64,000 nucleotides of DNA, taken from Styela clava. Lineage: Eukaryota; Chordata; Ascidiacea; Stolidobranchia; Styelidae. Location: positions 10,550,974 through 10,614,973 of the forward strand of contig NC_135259.1 of NCBI RefSeq assembly GCF_964204865.1. Reading direction: 5' to 3'. Positions 22,360 through 33,880 of the stretch are shown piece by piece (within the stretch, counting starts at the first letter, position 1; every line of letters starts with the position of its first letter). A program made the position numbers and the translations under genes. The notes beneath the pieces were generated by a model, which saw only the letters and a program-made list of their open reading frames with translations, was not told where the DNA came from and did not search any database.

Positions 22360-22790
22360 TCAAACACAATTCCTTAGTATTTCAAATTCTCTGACAAAAT
22401 TTGGTGTTTTCCTATTTTTTTCAATGTCGAGTCTGTAAGAGATTGCAGTTTTTATTTGTTTGATAACTAAGTGCTGATTAGGGGGACTACCTTCGAATAT
22501 AACAGAATTTCTTTGTATCCATATTTTATATCTAGTGATTGAAATTAAATAAACAATAATATCTAAATCTCGTCTTGTAATGTTGGAATGTAACAAATAG
22601 CTTCAATCCAATAAAACACAAGATCCATAATCTTTCAAAAGTCTGGCTAACAGTATTTTCCATAAAATCAAAAACATAATCAAAATATTCACAACTCATA
22701 AATAGATGGCTAACAAATTCTGGTTCTTTTCCACATAACACACACATAAAACAGGCCACTGTCGTCTGAACTTTCATCTTCATAAAATTG
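22360..22790 (-). pseudogene. LINE reverse-transcriptase ORF2 remnant, 3' part (LINE-A, segment 3)
   Basis: The minus strand encodes a zinc-knuckle of the RVT C-terminal type (CVLCGKEPEFVSHLFMSC) and, after a frame change, the family's terminal region with IWIQRNSVIFEG and a stop at 22360. It is L1-like in style. It is interrupted upstream by the antisense LINE-B insertion and by a hAT transposon. Confidence 0.75.
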
Positions 22791-23090
22791 GACTCCACGA
22801 AAATGGATTTTGCGACACCTGCACGGAAAACGAAACCGTCGAACATTTAATATTAAATTGTCCCCGTTATAACTTTCAATTTTACTTAATCATTGCAAAG
22901 AACTGAATATAGGCCCCGTGAATATTATCAATTTGCTAACAAATCCCAGAATTATATCATTTGTTATAGAATACGTCCTCGTAACGGGTCGAAGCATTTG
23001 AGCACCAAACGTTTAATATCACAGTCCTGGTGCACAAAACTAAGCCAGTTATAAGCACCATTAAAATAATAATATAATAATAATAATAAT
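22785..23090 (+). mobile_element. Truncated LINE 3' end in opposite orientation (LINE-B)
   Basis: The plus strand reads CDTCTENETVEHLILNCPRY, the RVT-associated zinc finger of a different non-LTR family, followed by a plausible C-terminus and then an (ATA/ATT)n tail at 23064-23089. This looks like a 5'-truncated retrotransposon that landed in LINE-A. Confidence 0.65.
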
Positions 23091-23547
23091 CATTTCCTGC
23101 AATATTTCTTATTCCAGGTTTTGTTTTTACTGGTAAAATATCCCACATTAACTTGAAATCAAAGGTTTTCATGTAGTTTGCCAGAATATTATTATGAATA
23201 TTCTCACATGCAATATTTAAGTTACAATTGCGTAGAAAAATTAATCTATCCCCAGTAATAGAAATACCAATTTTTTTTATAAATAGTTTTATGCATAGGC
23301 CTACCTTCTTTTATATCTGTACCCTACTTATGTTATGTTTTCTCAAAAATTCTAATATTAATCTATACTCCCTTTGAGGACAAAATCAATGTAAACATGT
23401 ATTTTTAGTTCTAATCCCCCAAAATGTACTAAGTTGTTGTCCAATATTGTATTCAACAAAGGACATACAAATATGATTGTAGTCCTCATTATAATCACAT
23501 TCTCTAGCTTTATAATAATCCAAGACACTAATTACGTACATGCACAT
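23091..23547 (-). pseudogene. LINE-A ORF2 remnant, middle segment
   Basis: The minus strand carries FKLMWDILPVKTKPGIRNI, a recognisable stretch just before the RVT zinc knuckle, with an N-terminal part decayed by stops. It abuts the hAT element at 23548 and continues beyond it at 26554. Confidence 0.65.
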
Positions 23548-26545
23548 CAGTGGCGGCGCGTGGTCATTTTGACAACCGGGGCAAGCTACTGCGGGACCAA
23601 GTCACCCCCATCTACGGGGACAGGATGAGCGCTGTAAGTTCTCCCATCATTTTATGAGTATAAAAACCATTCCATCGGCAACAACTAATCGGCAAAAGTG
23701 ACAATTTTTAACGATAAGAAAGTGTCTTTAAAACCGGTCCAAGTCAAGGGATTAATAAATATAGACATAGTTTATTTTGAAACCCCTTTCAAAAGGAAAG
23801 GCAATATTTACCCAGATAAATACAATGACATATTAACAGAAACTTCGGGAAAGCAGACAAAACCTAAAATAGGGTTTAAAACGTTACTATGAAGAAAGGA
23901 AAGTTAATGCAAAGATAAGGACATGCGTCGCTCACTCATAGATATATATGCTGCTAGACTTCTACTGCTTGAACATATATGCAACACGCCGCGGTTTTTT
24001 GGAAGCAAAATGCTCAATAACGCGCTGATTAAAGTCATGCATCCCAGAAATAACGTCTCTGTGAATGGATAAAACAGCCCAGGAATTTAATCTATCTTGC
24101 TTTATTGTGTTTCTGAGATACGTTTTAATACGCTTCAGCGTGCTGAATGTTCGCTCTGCGTCGGCGGAAGAAATAGGCGTCGTCAAAATGATGTCCAGAA
24201 ATTTTGCAGACGCCGCAAAGGTAGTTACTAGAGTGTTATCTATGAGGAACCCATAGAGCGCGCAAGTTGATGTGATGTTCAAAACAGTTTGATTGGTGTA
24301 TATACATCGCAATTCATTTTCCAATTTACCCACGTTTATCATGGGGTAAAATTTGGAGACAGTAGCCAACAAATGGATGGGAAAGTGACGTTTTTGAAAA
24401 TTTTTTGGGGTTCATCAAAGAGAACGCGGCAAGGTGTTCAGTGCGCAGAAGATCGCCTATTTGATTCACCAGAATGTCACAGCATTCCTTTGCAGACAAA
24501 ATCAAACGCTGCGTTGTTTGCCCGCGGCGTAAAGAAGCACTCCATGTGTCGTCGTATTTTATTGTTTCCCGGATACGAGATACAGCATCGCAGAAGTCTG
24601 AAATACACGACTGCACAGACGCTCCATCCATTAGCCTTGACTGCAATGCGCCGTATAATACATCCACGTGATAGAATATTGTGAAGAAAAGAGCGAGAAA
24701 AAATGAAAACTCACCATCTTCTAGCAGACGCTTTAGACCTGCCGCCTCCCTCACAGAGGGTTCGTCCCAAACCGAAGAGCTCTGAATGCCATTGAAACAC
24801 TCAATGAGCTCAGACCTAATTTCGGACACGCCCTGCACTACGCGCGATTGGAAGTTCCAACGTGTTGGTGCACAAGCTGGGAGACCGCGGCTACATATCT
24901 GGCGAAGGAGGTCAGAGCGCTTCGGCGAAACGGAAAAAAAATGAAGAAAACCCTGAAACATTTGCAAAAAATATACGGACGAAAGGGGTATCAAGACACA
25001 TATTTTCAATAACGAGGTTAAATTGGTGTGCATAACAATGTAAAAAATGCGCGTGAGGAAAATCTTCTTTTATATAAACTTGAACACCATGTTTCTACTC
25101 ACTCATGACTGCCGCGCCGTCATAAGTTTGAGCTATCAATTTTGACTTCGCGTTGTAAGGCTGTAACACTTCTTTCAGTACAGCCGATATCCCGCAAGCC
25201 GTGCGATCAACGGTTGGTACAAAGCTGTGAAATCTCTCGGTAGGTTTACCATCTTTCACAAACCGAAAAATCACAGCCAGTTGGGAAACGCACGTGATGT
25301 CAGTTGTCTCGTCAGACTGAATCGAAAGGAACTGGCAATTCTCAATTTCCAGAGCCAAATGTTGTGAATAAATTTTATACATTGAGTCGAGCAAATCATT
25401 TTGGATATCCTTAGATGTCCCTTTCGAAACAGTTGCGGCATCAAGATGATCTCTCAATACTGTATCTAGGGATGCGGTGTATTCCACCATATCCACAAAT
25501 ACCCCTCTATTAGAAGAGCCAGCCCGGTCATCGTGCCCACGGAGGGACAGCTCGTGACAACCAATGAACTTCAAAACATCTATCAATCGACCGAGAACAT
25601 GGCGGTTTTTCTCGACGTTTTGGTTGTGCCGACGAATAGAAACCGCGCGTCCTTCATCCAACTGTGCTGCAATATTAACATTTCCGAATTTTCGGTATTT
25701 TACTGCATTGTCCAGATGCTCTATAGAAGATTGATGATCCCTGGCACGCTCGGAAAGATGTTTAAGATCTCTAAAACCAAATTTACACCAACATGAGTCA
25801 CGGGCGGTAGCAAAAAGTATGCAATAAAAACAAAAAAGTGCATTTTTGTCCTCGCTGTAACACAACCATTCGTGTTTTCTTTACCAAGTTTCTGCGCAGA
25901 ATGTACGCCAACGCTTTCCTCCGTCATGGGATTGTTCCAGTGAACAATTTTTTGGTTGATAAGGCCCAAGACGTTGTAACTCTAATTTTTGTTCCAGCGG
26001 CAGCTGCGAAAACGGAGTGCGAAGTAGTGCATCAACCTTATCCATTATGAGGCCTAAGGCTAAGAAATGCGAAGCCGGAAAGAAGTAAGGAGCTCAAAAG
26101 GAATGTGGAAAATTGAAAGCAAATGAACTAAAGGTCTCTAACTGATTCAAATAGCGAAACAAGCGACAAAAACGAAGGCGAGGAAACTATCAACTCTTCA
26201 AGCAACTAAGGAACGAGAAGGAATGCGTGAATATGTCAACACGTTGTTGTAAGAAACGTCGGCATTGTGTCGTCATAATTTCGGGGCTAGCCCCGATGAT
26301 TTAGTAAAAGAAACAGAAAACAAACGAGACAAACGCGGCGAGTGGAAGATAAAAAAGAGAATGCGATATACAATGAGCAACCGGGGCAAAATCGGCGTCG
26401 CCCCGTCGACGTTCGGCGAAGGCTTTGCCAGTGAAAAATGAACCATGTCGGGAGAATATGGCTAGTGTAGACAGTCTGTGCAACCGATATTGAGGTACTT
26501 TTCGAATATTTTTTATTATATCGAAAAATTGACGCGCCGCCACTG
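23548..26545 (-). mobile_element. hAT-like DNA transposon, near full length, 2998 bp
   Basis: The ends are perfect 14-bp inverted repeats CAGTGGCGGCGCGT. The flanks are a perfect 8-bp target duplication ATGCACAT (23540-23547 and 26546-26553). The length, 8-bp duplication and CAGTG ends are hAT hallmarks. The minus strand encodes a ZMYM/DUF4371-class transposase in pieces. The element is inserted in LINE-A. The coding region is more GC-rich than its surroundings. Confidence 0.93.
23962..26050 (-). pseudogene. hAT-family transposase (ZMYM/DUF4371 type), disrupted
   Basis: Read on the minus strand from ~26040 down: a TTF-type zinc-finger region (GGKRWRTFCAETW, a stop, EWLCYSEDKN, then ALFCFYCILF); the DUF4371 core (25095-25865, with FLSIQSDETTDI and YDGAAVMS); a HCYAHQFNLVIEN block; a middle segment (24326-25033); and the C-terminal hAT dimerisation region (SSADAERTFSTLKRIKTYLR, stop near 23962). 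At least one in-frame stop and two or more frame changes break it, so it is not functional as read. Residue order and spacing match a full-length transposase of roughly 650-700 residues. Confidence 0.85.
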
Positions 26546-26553
26546 ATGCACAT

Positions 26554-26815
26554 TGTAAAAATGGGTATGTCAGTATGTTAATAATATCATAACCCCCCAA
26601 ATTTTTTGGTTTGCACAAATTCCCTATTTTCAGTATGCTTCTTCCATTGAATACAAATTTTTCCACCATGTCATTCACCCTTTTTCCTATAGTATTCGGC
26701 ATCGGAAATACTTTTGATAAATATAGAAACTGCGGCAACACCTTTAATTTTACTAATATACATTTGCCTTCTAAAGTCAACTTGGTATCCTGTAATTCTC
26801 TTACTTATTTTTCTC
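26554..26815 (-). pseudogene. LINE-A ORF2 remnant, 5' segment
   Basis: The minus strand encodes LTLEGKCILVKLKVLPQFLY, then FPMPNTI and FNGRSILKIGNLCKPKNLGG, the typical post-thumb region of L1-like reverse transcriptases. The frame runs into the hAT insertion and resumes at 23547. Confidence 0.75.
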
Positions 26816-27078
26816 TTATTTATCCACTTATTTATCTCTTACTTATTTATAAGTCACTCACTTAATCTTGACGCGAGACAGCGCTTTCAGAACACAAAAA
26901 AACTCAGGAAGTCGCACGGTGATTTTCGAAGCAATAATAATCTGTCAGAACCAAGTCAAGCGTGTCGGGAATTCAACATCGGGGGAAATTTCCGGAGTTA
27001 CACGGGGTTGATGTAACCGATCATGTTTAATGGAAGAATTAAAACAGTCAAAGATTTCAAAAAAGCTTTTTTTGGACA
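26816..27078. other. Short intergenic stretch
   Basis: A (TTATTTA)-like low-complexity tract at 26800-26850, then nothing recognisable. Confidence 0.35.
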
Positions 27079-27497
27079 CGTCTATTGGACACGTTTAGTG
27101 GCCATAACGATCGTTTCAAAATTTTGTTGTTATTGTTATTTTCTTTCGTCATTATCATCAAAAAATCGCTTTTCTTTTCGAATACTGGACCAATTGCTTT
27201 GGAATTTTCAGTGGTTCAAGATTGATTTTTTTGCCAGAAGGCTATTACTTTCATTTATTCCTGAATTTTCTATGAATCTTATGAGATATAATATTTCATC
27301 CAAAATTGCGCTGTATTAATTTTTAATTATGGGAACACGGTTTTTAATCCGCCAAGCGTGACGGCTGACTGTGAAAATTCTTGCGACTGAAAACCCGGAA
27401 CTTTTTGAGGGTACGGTACCGGTAACGTCAAAGGTAAACCCTGCTTCGCTCTAGTCCACGTGTCCATATATTTGAGCGTTGCTCTCTTGTTTTATTG
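27079..27497 (+). repeat. Dispersed repeat family A, copy 4 (most complete)
   Basis: Starts TGGACACGTTTAGTGGCC and ends near CACGTGTCCATATATTTGAG followed by CGTTGCTCTCTTG. It includes the full middle with ATTTCATCCAAAATTGCGCT. TGGACACG at one end and CGTGTCCA at the other are inverted, consistent with a non-autonomous DNA element. Confidence 0.75.
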
Positions 27498-27669
27498 GAC
27501 ACAGACCGAGATCAAAAATTGAAAGATAGGGACAAGAAAATAATATCATCACAGATTCAGTAATGGAGTGCATGACGTAAAAGTATCATTTGACTCCTTT
27601 TGGCACCTTAATTAGTTCACATGAAGAAGCAGGGGAAAAATAATAACAATCGATGAATATTGTTTAATT

Positions 27670-28290
27670 GCTACCAGCATTCATAAGTATTTATACATAC
27701 TTGAATAAGGATTCGAATATTTATGTATGATCCACAATTAAATATACAGCTCACTTGTTACACAATGAGTTAACAATATAAAAAGATTATTAGGTAAATT
27801 AATTTACGAAATGAAAGCATGGAAAAACACAGTGACAACCACTGAATACTGTATGGTGGCTACCAACATTCATAAAGATTTATAAAAATATGAATTAGAA
27901 ATGGAGTATCAATGTATGATTCACAATTAAATATGCTATTGATAATGCAGTTCATCACTTATTATATAATTAGTTTAACATGTAAATAGGTTAATAAATT
28001 AATTTACAAAGAGGCTAACAACATTCACAAGTATTCATACCAAGGGTACTTGAAATAGAACTAGAATATTAATGTATGGCACCCAATTATATATGCAGTT
28101 CATTTGTTACAAGATGAATTTCAACAATATAAAAAGGTTATTATGTAAATTAATTTACGAAATGAAAGCATGGAAAAATCACAGTGACAATCACTGAATA
28201 CTGTATAGTGGCTACCAACATTCATAACGATTTATAAATACTTGAATTAGAAATGGAGTATCAAAGTATGATCCACAATTAAATGGATGA
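27670..28290 (+). repeat. Tandem satellite, four diverged units of ~155-197 bp
   Basis: Unit starts (GCTA(C/A)CA(A/G)CATTCA) fall at 27670, 27859, 28014 and 28211. Each unit contains GTATGAT(C/T)CACAATTAAAT or a relative, and units 1 and 3 share AAATTAATTTACGAAATGAA and AGCATGGAAAAA. Units 2 and 4 are most alike at their starts. Confidence 0.8.
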
Positions 28291-29594
28291 AACAGTCATA
28301 TTACATAGAAAAGTTATAAAATCATACAATCACTGCATACAATGGATGTTTCCCTAACCTTTCAGCCCCGGAAAATTCATCCTGTACTTTCTACTTTCAA
28401 TCAATCAATCAATTTTATTTTGGTCGCTCTGGTATAAAACAAAACAAAAACAAAACATAGAGGACCTGGAGGACGAGCATAACTTAAAGAAAAGTTAAAA
28501 ACGTGAAAATACGCGCCCGTCCACCAAAAACAGTCAAATAACACAATAAATCAAAAATACACGATACACAATCGGGCAATAACTTCAAATAAATAAATTT
28601 ATGAATAACAGTGACAACAATGAGTTTATTTTAAAGAGGGGTCATACAGATGAAAAACATCGTATTTATATGTAACAATAAAATGAAGTGATTGTAGGAA
28701 TAACTTTACCATGGAAAAATTGTTGATGCCCTCTTTAGGAGTGGTTTAGCAGGTTGGCGCATATAAACTGGTTTTTATGTTTCAAAAAAGTTTAAAACAA
28801 TATAATTTTTTTATTATTTGATATTATTCAACCAAAAAAAAAAATTAATAATAAGCATATGAATAACTTATGCTACTTTATTATCCGGTTAACCCTCACA
28901 ATCTTATCCGAATATCAAATAGCAAAATTCCTTTCGGTTATCCGGATAATCCAACCCCAGTTACAACCACTGAACTGGAAATATATATATATTTAATTAT
29001 TTACACATCTCCGTGGTTACAACAGACTCCAGTTTCTACTGTACAGTGTTCCCAATAAGAAAATCAAACACTGAGCATGAATATTTTAAGGTGGAGCGCA
29101 GAGTTTTAAATGATTTACAAACCTCGTGGCAAGATAGATATAGCACACGTCCTATTGCAAACACCATGAAAGAGTCATAACAAAGATCTTTCGATGAAAT
29201 TCAAATGCGCTGAAAAGCAAGATTTGCGTTACATGTTACATGTAACTCTAGAAGTTGCCCATTCTCTTATCCGGAGGAGGATTTCAAGCTGTTTTTGGTT
29301 ATAATTTAATTTTTCACTTTGTAGAACAGACAAATAACTGATCTATACATTAGGCGCACTGGCTTATTAGGCGCACGATCGATTCAAAAAAAGAAAAGGG
29401 ATTCAAAGTTTGCCTTTTGTTATGTATAATATGTCACTCTCTAATCTATATTTGCTTATTAGCTGATGTATAACGTGCACAGTTTGAAAAATAATTGTAT
29501 GACACAATAAAGTATTAAACCGCCAATTTTGTGTAGCATATTATGACGTCATACTTGATTCCCTGAAGATTTGTGAGTTCATTGTTGAAAAGGA
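28291..29594. other. Intergenic, low-complexity, no gene
   Basis: A-rich stretch with CAATCAATCAAT near 28400 and CAAAACAAAAACAAAAC near 28440. It resembles the retroelement-like ends near 1850 and 16110 (GCAAAACCTTTAA/AAAGTT). Confidence 0.4.
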
Positions 29595-29900
29595 AGTCTC
29601 ACAAGTGAAGCAAAAGAGCAATACCTAAATATCTCAACACGAAGTAAAGTAATTTAACAGTTTGTTACCGGTACCGAAAAACTTCCGACTTCCGCACAGC
29701 AAGAGTTCGCAAATTCAAAACGTCTTGGCGAAAGAAAAACCGTATTCCCATGAATGGAAATTAAACAGCGAAATTTTGGATAAAATATCACATCTCATAG
29801 GATTAACAGGAAATTTAAAAATCAATAAATATTAATAGCAACAAATAGTAATAGCCTGATATGGCAACAACAACAATCTTCAGTTTTCAAGTTGAACTTT
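29595..29900 (-). repeat. Dispersed repeat family A, copy 5 (diverged)
   Basis: Minus-strand copy recognised by AGAGCAATACCTAAATATCT, TTACCGGTACCGAAAAACTT, GGATAAAATATCACATCTCA and TAATAGCCTGATATGG. Confidence 0.6.
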
Positions 29901-32523
29901 TTGCAACTGAATGATTTTAGGCGTGTATTGTTATACAATTTTTGGTATCCAAATCGTATCTCGCCACCAATCCGATAATACCACTTTACTTCCAATAAAT
30001 ATCGGTAATAGAACAGAAGTCAGAATGATATATATATATATATATATATAAATCAGTGTTGTCGTCCGTGGTGATTGTTGTTGAAGAAGCATTTATGATA
30101 ACTTCGGTGGTACTACAAACAAATAGTGACATATAAAAAACGTCAAAATATTCGTAATCATTGTTTGCAAGTTTGGCAATGTTCCTATAGCAATTTATTT
30201 TAGAATATATAGGGGTGATATACGGTATGTTATTTAATTCTTACCAAGGATATATCTTAGACTTCCCCCTCATCATAGATACAAATTTTGAATCCCAGTA
30301 AAATATCAAACTTTAACTTTAGAGTACACTCCGATTTTATATTTATTTGCCTGAGCAACTATGTTCTCTGAGCAACCATACCCGTTACAGATCTAAATTG
30401 AAATATTCTGTGACCCACGAGCATGTGTCATATTTTATCGGCACTTTAATGTGGTAAAATTCAGGTGATATTAATCCCTTTCCGGAAGGCAGGACGCGAT
30501 TATTATACATGCATAGATCTCAAAATTCAAACGCATATTTAAGGACGCAAGCCTTTAGCCCGGGGCATACTTTGCATTTGACGCTGAGCCTACTATATCT
30601 CGTGACGGTCACAAATTATTTAGCGAGTAAGATCGAGTGGAAGCACAACAAAATATTCATCCTTGGACTTCGTTTTTAGCGTTACGGTGTAGACTACCAG
30701 TAGCTTTCAGAAGATTGTAAGATATCAGGTAAAATGACTTGAATATAAAGATGACTGGGAATGTAACGATGGAAATATACAACGTGCCGGCATCGAAGTT
30801 ACACTCGGCTTAATATGCAGTATTTCACAATGTAAAATTCTTGACAAATGTTCAAATTTAAAATAAGGTTAGACTAATTTGATTTATTAATTACATTAAA
30901 TACCGCCAGCATGACGTTAAAATATATCGACAAAACCATTCAATAGCAAGCTTTCATTCAGACTAGTTATCAAAGTAACTTATATTTGGTAAAACTTTTG
31001 CCACGAGACGAGTTATTGAACTTGTAACATATTCTTGTTAGGAATTTATCTACATAGTTAATAGTATAAATAGTGGCTTGAAATGATGTTTCCACCCACT
31101 CTACCAACAATGGGTTGCGTGAATATTTATTCCTTTTTTTACTTCTTTGATGAGAAAAGGTTTGTATAGAATATACCAGCTTCAAGAAAGTGTCGATAGT
31201 CATACTAATCGCAGAGGAGTAAAATATATTTTCGAAAGCGAAAAGTTGCTGCATATAGCGTGACTACTGAATAGCGGTAATAGTACTTTTTACAATATAA
31301 ACTCAAATCTATATTAAAGCGAAGTTCTTAATTTATCAATTGAATGATCAGCAGACTTGGCATTGCTTTGGATTTTAATAGGAATTGGTAGTGTCTATAC
31401 TTGTAATCAGCTCAATTTGTATATAACATCGACCTATCATTGCTTTCTTTTTGTTCCATTAATTACAGTCTTACAAACTTTTTGAGTTCATGCCATTGCA
31501 TTCCGGCATTGTTTATTTACATTGACAGGATTATATGAATCACTTGTATATGTTGAGTTCGTTTATTCCACCTGGTTAAATCCTATCTGCCAATTTAAAG
31601 TCGTTAGATTTACTTCTAACGCAACAACCTAGCCGCAAATTCTGTTATCAAATCGCACACCTTCGTATATAAAATTTCGTAGAAATTTTTCAAAATTGAC
31701 AACACCCACGTCTGTTACTGAATGTTAATCGTATTATGATAACTGCTTAGTTTTGCAAACTGTTTGATGTTTTTATTGTCGTAGCTCCTATTAATTTCTC
31801 AAATTTCATTTTAATATATTATTGATCGGTTTGATGTGTTCCCCTTATTTTCTGTATAATACAGATTCGAGCCTGTAGTATTTAGAATGCCAGGGGCGAA
31901 TAACGGAATGATGAAAATAAAAAATTTGTCTTTATCGTTTTAAATTTTGAGCTTGTTTTTCCTTCAATTAAAATACTCCCATCTGAAATGGATCGAATTT
32001 GACATTGCTTTATTCTAATTGAATAATTAATAGACTTCTTGAGCCAAAAATATTTTACCAAAACCCATATCTCCCCTATATACATATGCAAGTACAAGTC
32101 AGAATAAATAATAAAAAGCGAACTACATTGGCATCTTAGTTTAATAATCTCGTATTAATTAATATCTGATGTCCAGCACGATCTCAACAAGTGAGCAAAT
32201 GGTTGACTGTAAGCCAAGTTGAAAAATAAAGTAGTCTTTACATACCAGTGCTTTGTTTCTCGTTCAGTTTAAAGTTGCGGACACCCCATGAAGATGTTGC
32301 GTTTAATGATGGCATCACAATTTCAATCAAAGTGAAGTCTTGCTGTGACTATTTTAGCGATTTTCATTAGTAGTGAAATTTATATATACATGGATAATCA
32401 AATACAGCATGGGGTATGCTGTTAAAACTATTTGGCACTTTATGCACTTAGACGTAAGTTGTGAACGAAAGATTTTATTCCGAAAAAAAAAAACTTTCTT
32501 GGTAAACGTAAATTTTATAGAGA
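29901..32523. other. Intergenic, no gene supported
   Basis: Contains a (TA)n tract at 30031-30051. Open frames at 30970-31254 and 31882-32097 (minus) show no domain. Confidence 0.4.
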
Positions 32524-32525
32524 TA

Positions 32526-32866
32526 CAGGGAATCCTCGGGTTACGACGGTGGCGACTTACGCTGTTTCGAGGTTACGAACGCACTCTATACAAATATAAA
32601 AGATAATACTGTACTGTAATATCTTAGCCCTTAAACTAGATCATTGTGATCAAGAAAATCAGTGCTTTGGGCTCATTGGTTTTCGTCATTTACATCTTTT
32701 TTTTTGCATTATTTGTATATTTTATTACTGTACCATACTTTACAATACAGTACGATATGTATACAGTAATTTATGTACTGTACAGTATAATGTTCCGACT
32801 TACACTGAAGTTCGGGTTACACCGCTTCTCAAGAACGGAACAACGTCGTAAGTCAAGGACTCCCTG
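32526..32866. mobile_element. Mariner/Tc-like MITE, 341 bp
   Basis: The ends are inverted, CAGGGA(A/G)TCCT(C/T)G followed by (G/A)(G/C)TTACGACG, over ~24 bp with a few mismatches. The flanks are TA dinucleotides (32524-32525, 32867-32868), the target duplication of Tc1/mariner-class elements. It has no coding capacity. Confidence 0.8.
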
Positions 32867-32868
32867 TA

Positions 32869-33840
32869 ATTTGTAAATAACAGTACCCTGAATATTCTGC
32901 CGTAATATGCAACAATGATACATATGCAAATTGCAATGAAAATCACTTTTATTCGTCAACAATTAGTGTTTATTACTTTGTTCGAATGTTCATTTGTGTA
33001 TATTGAAATATTCTGTGGGTTGAAAAATTCTGTTGTCGAGAATAAATAGCGTTTATCAAAATGTTATTGTTGAGTGCGAAGCCTTTTTTATATCATAAAT
33101 AATTACGTAATAAATAGAATCGTACGGCAGTAACGAAAAAGGTAGTAAAGAAAAACATCGAGGATGCTCCCCATACTCGGGGCGATATAAATAAAGCTGC
33201 ACTTTATAATAAGTAACACATTAAGTTAAACGTTTCGTGAAATGGTTGCAGATCTATTCGGAATTAGTTTATTCAACAGTTTGCTACTCCATCAAAGCTT
33301 CAATCAGTCTTCACCAAAAAGGACAGTATGTAAATATGGTTTACTACATATAAGCATCATTGTATTGAATTCCAACAAACTATTCTGGACATTTTTCGAT
33401 TTTTTTGCTGCCAAGTATAGATTCAAATAGTAGCAGCACTTATAAAAATCTACCGCGCCTGAAATAAGCTGCACCCTTGCACATATATGATATTCATCGT
33501 TTCATCTTTAAATTTGAAACCTTGTTTTATAAGCAATTTTACAAACATTTGTAAAAATGTGACCAAGGGAATCATAACCGTTCACATTATTTCATGATTC
33601 ACTCAGCAAATTCTTCCTACAACCAACTTCCCATGACAATGTTTATCCGTGTTGCGCATCCCCATGTAACACAACAAATGAAGAAAAAACTTTCAATGCC
33701 AAAAGTAAGATAAGATGGGTATGCTCTAGGTACTAGAATATACAAAATAAGGAAGCAAATAATATATTTTAAGCCATACACTATCTGCAATTGTTTACTT
33801 TTTAAGCGATTTTACGAGATTTCACACAATGCATGATTCT
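32869..33840. other. Upstream region of the MOXD-like gene
   Basis: AT-rich, no coding signal. A TTCTTGTTTGCAG acceptor-like site ends near 33848, 32 nt before the chosen start; it could be the 3' end of a 5' UTR intron or a spliced-leader acceptor. Confidence 0.4.
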
Positions 33841-33880
33841 TGTTTGCAGCAAACCTAGACTCTCACAATATTCGATAATA

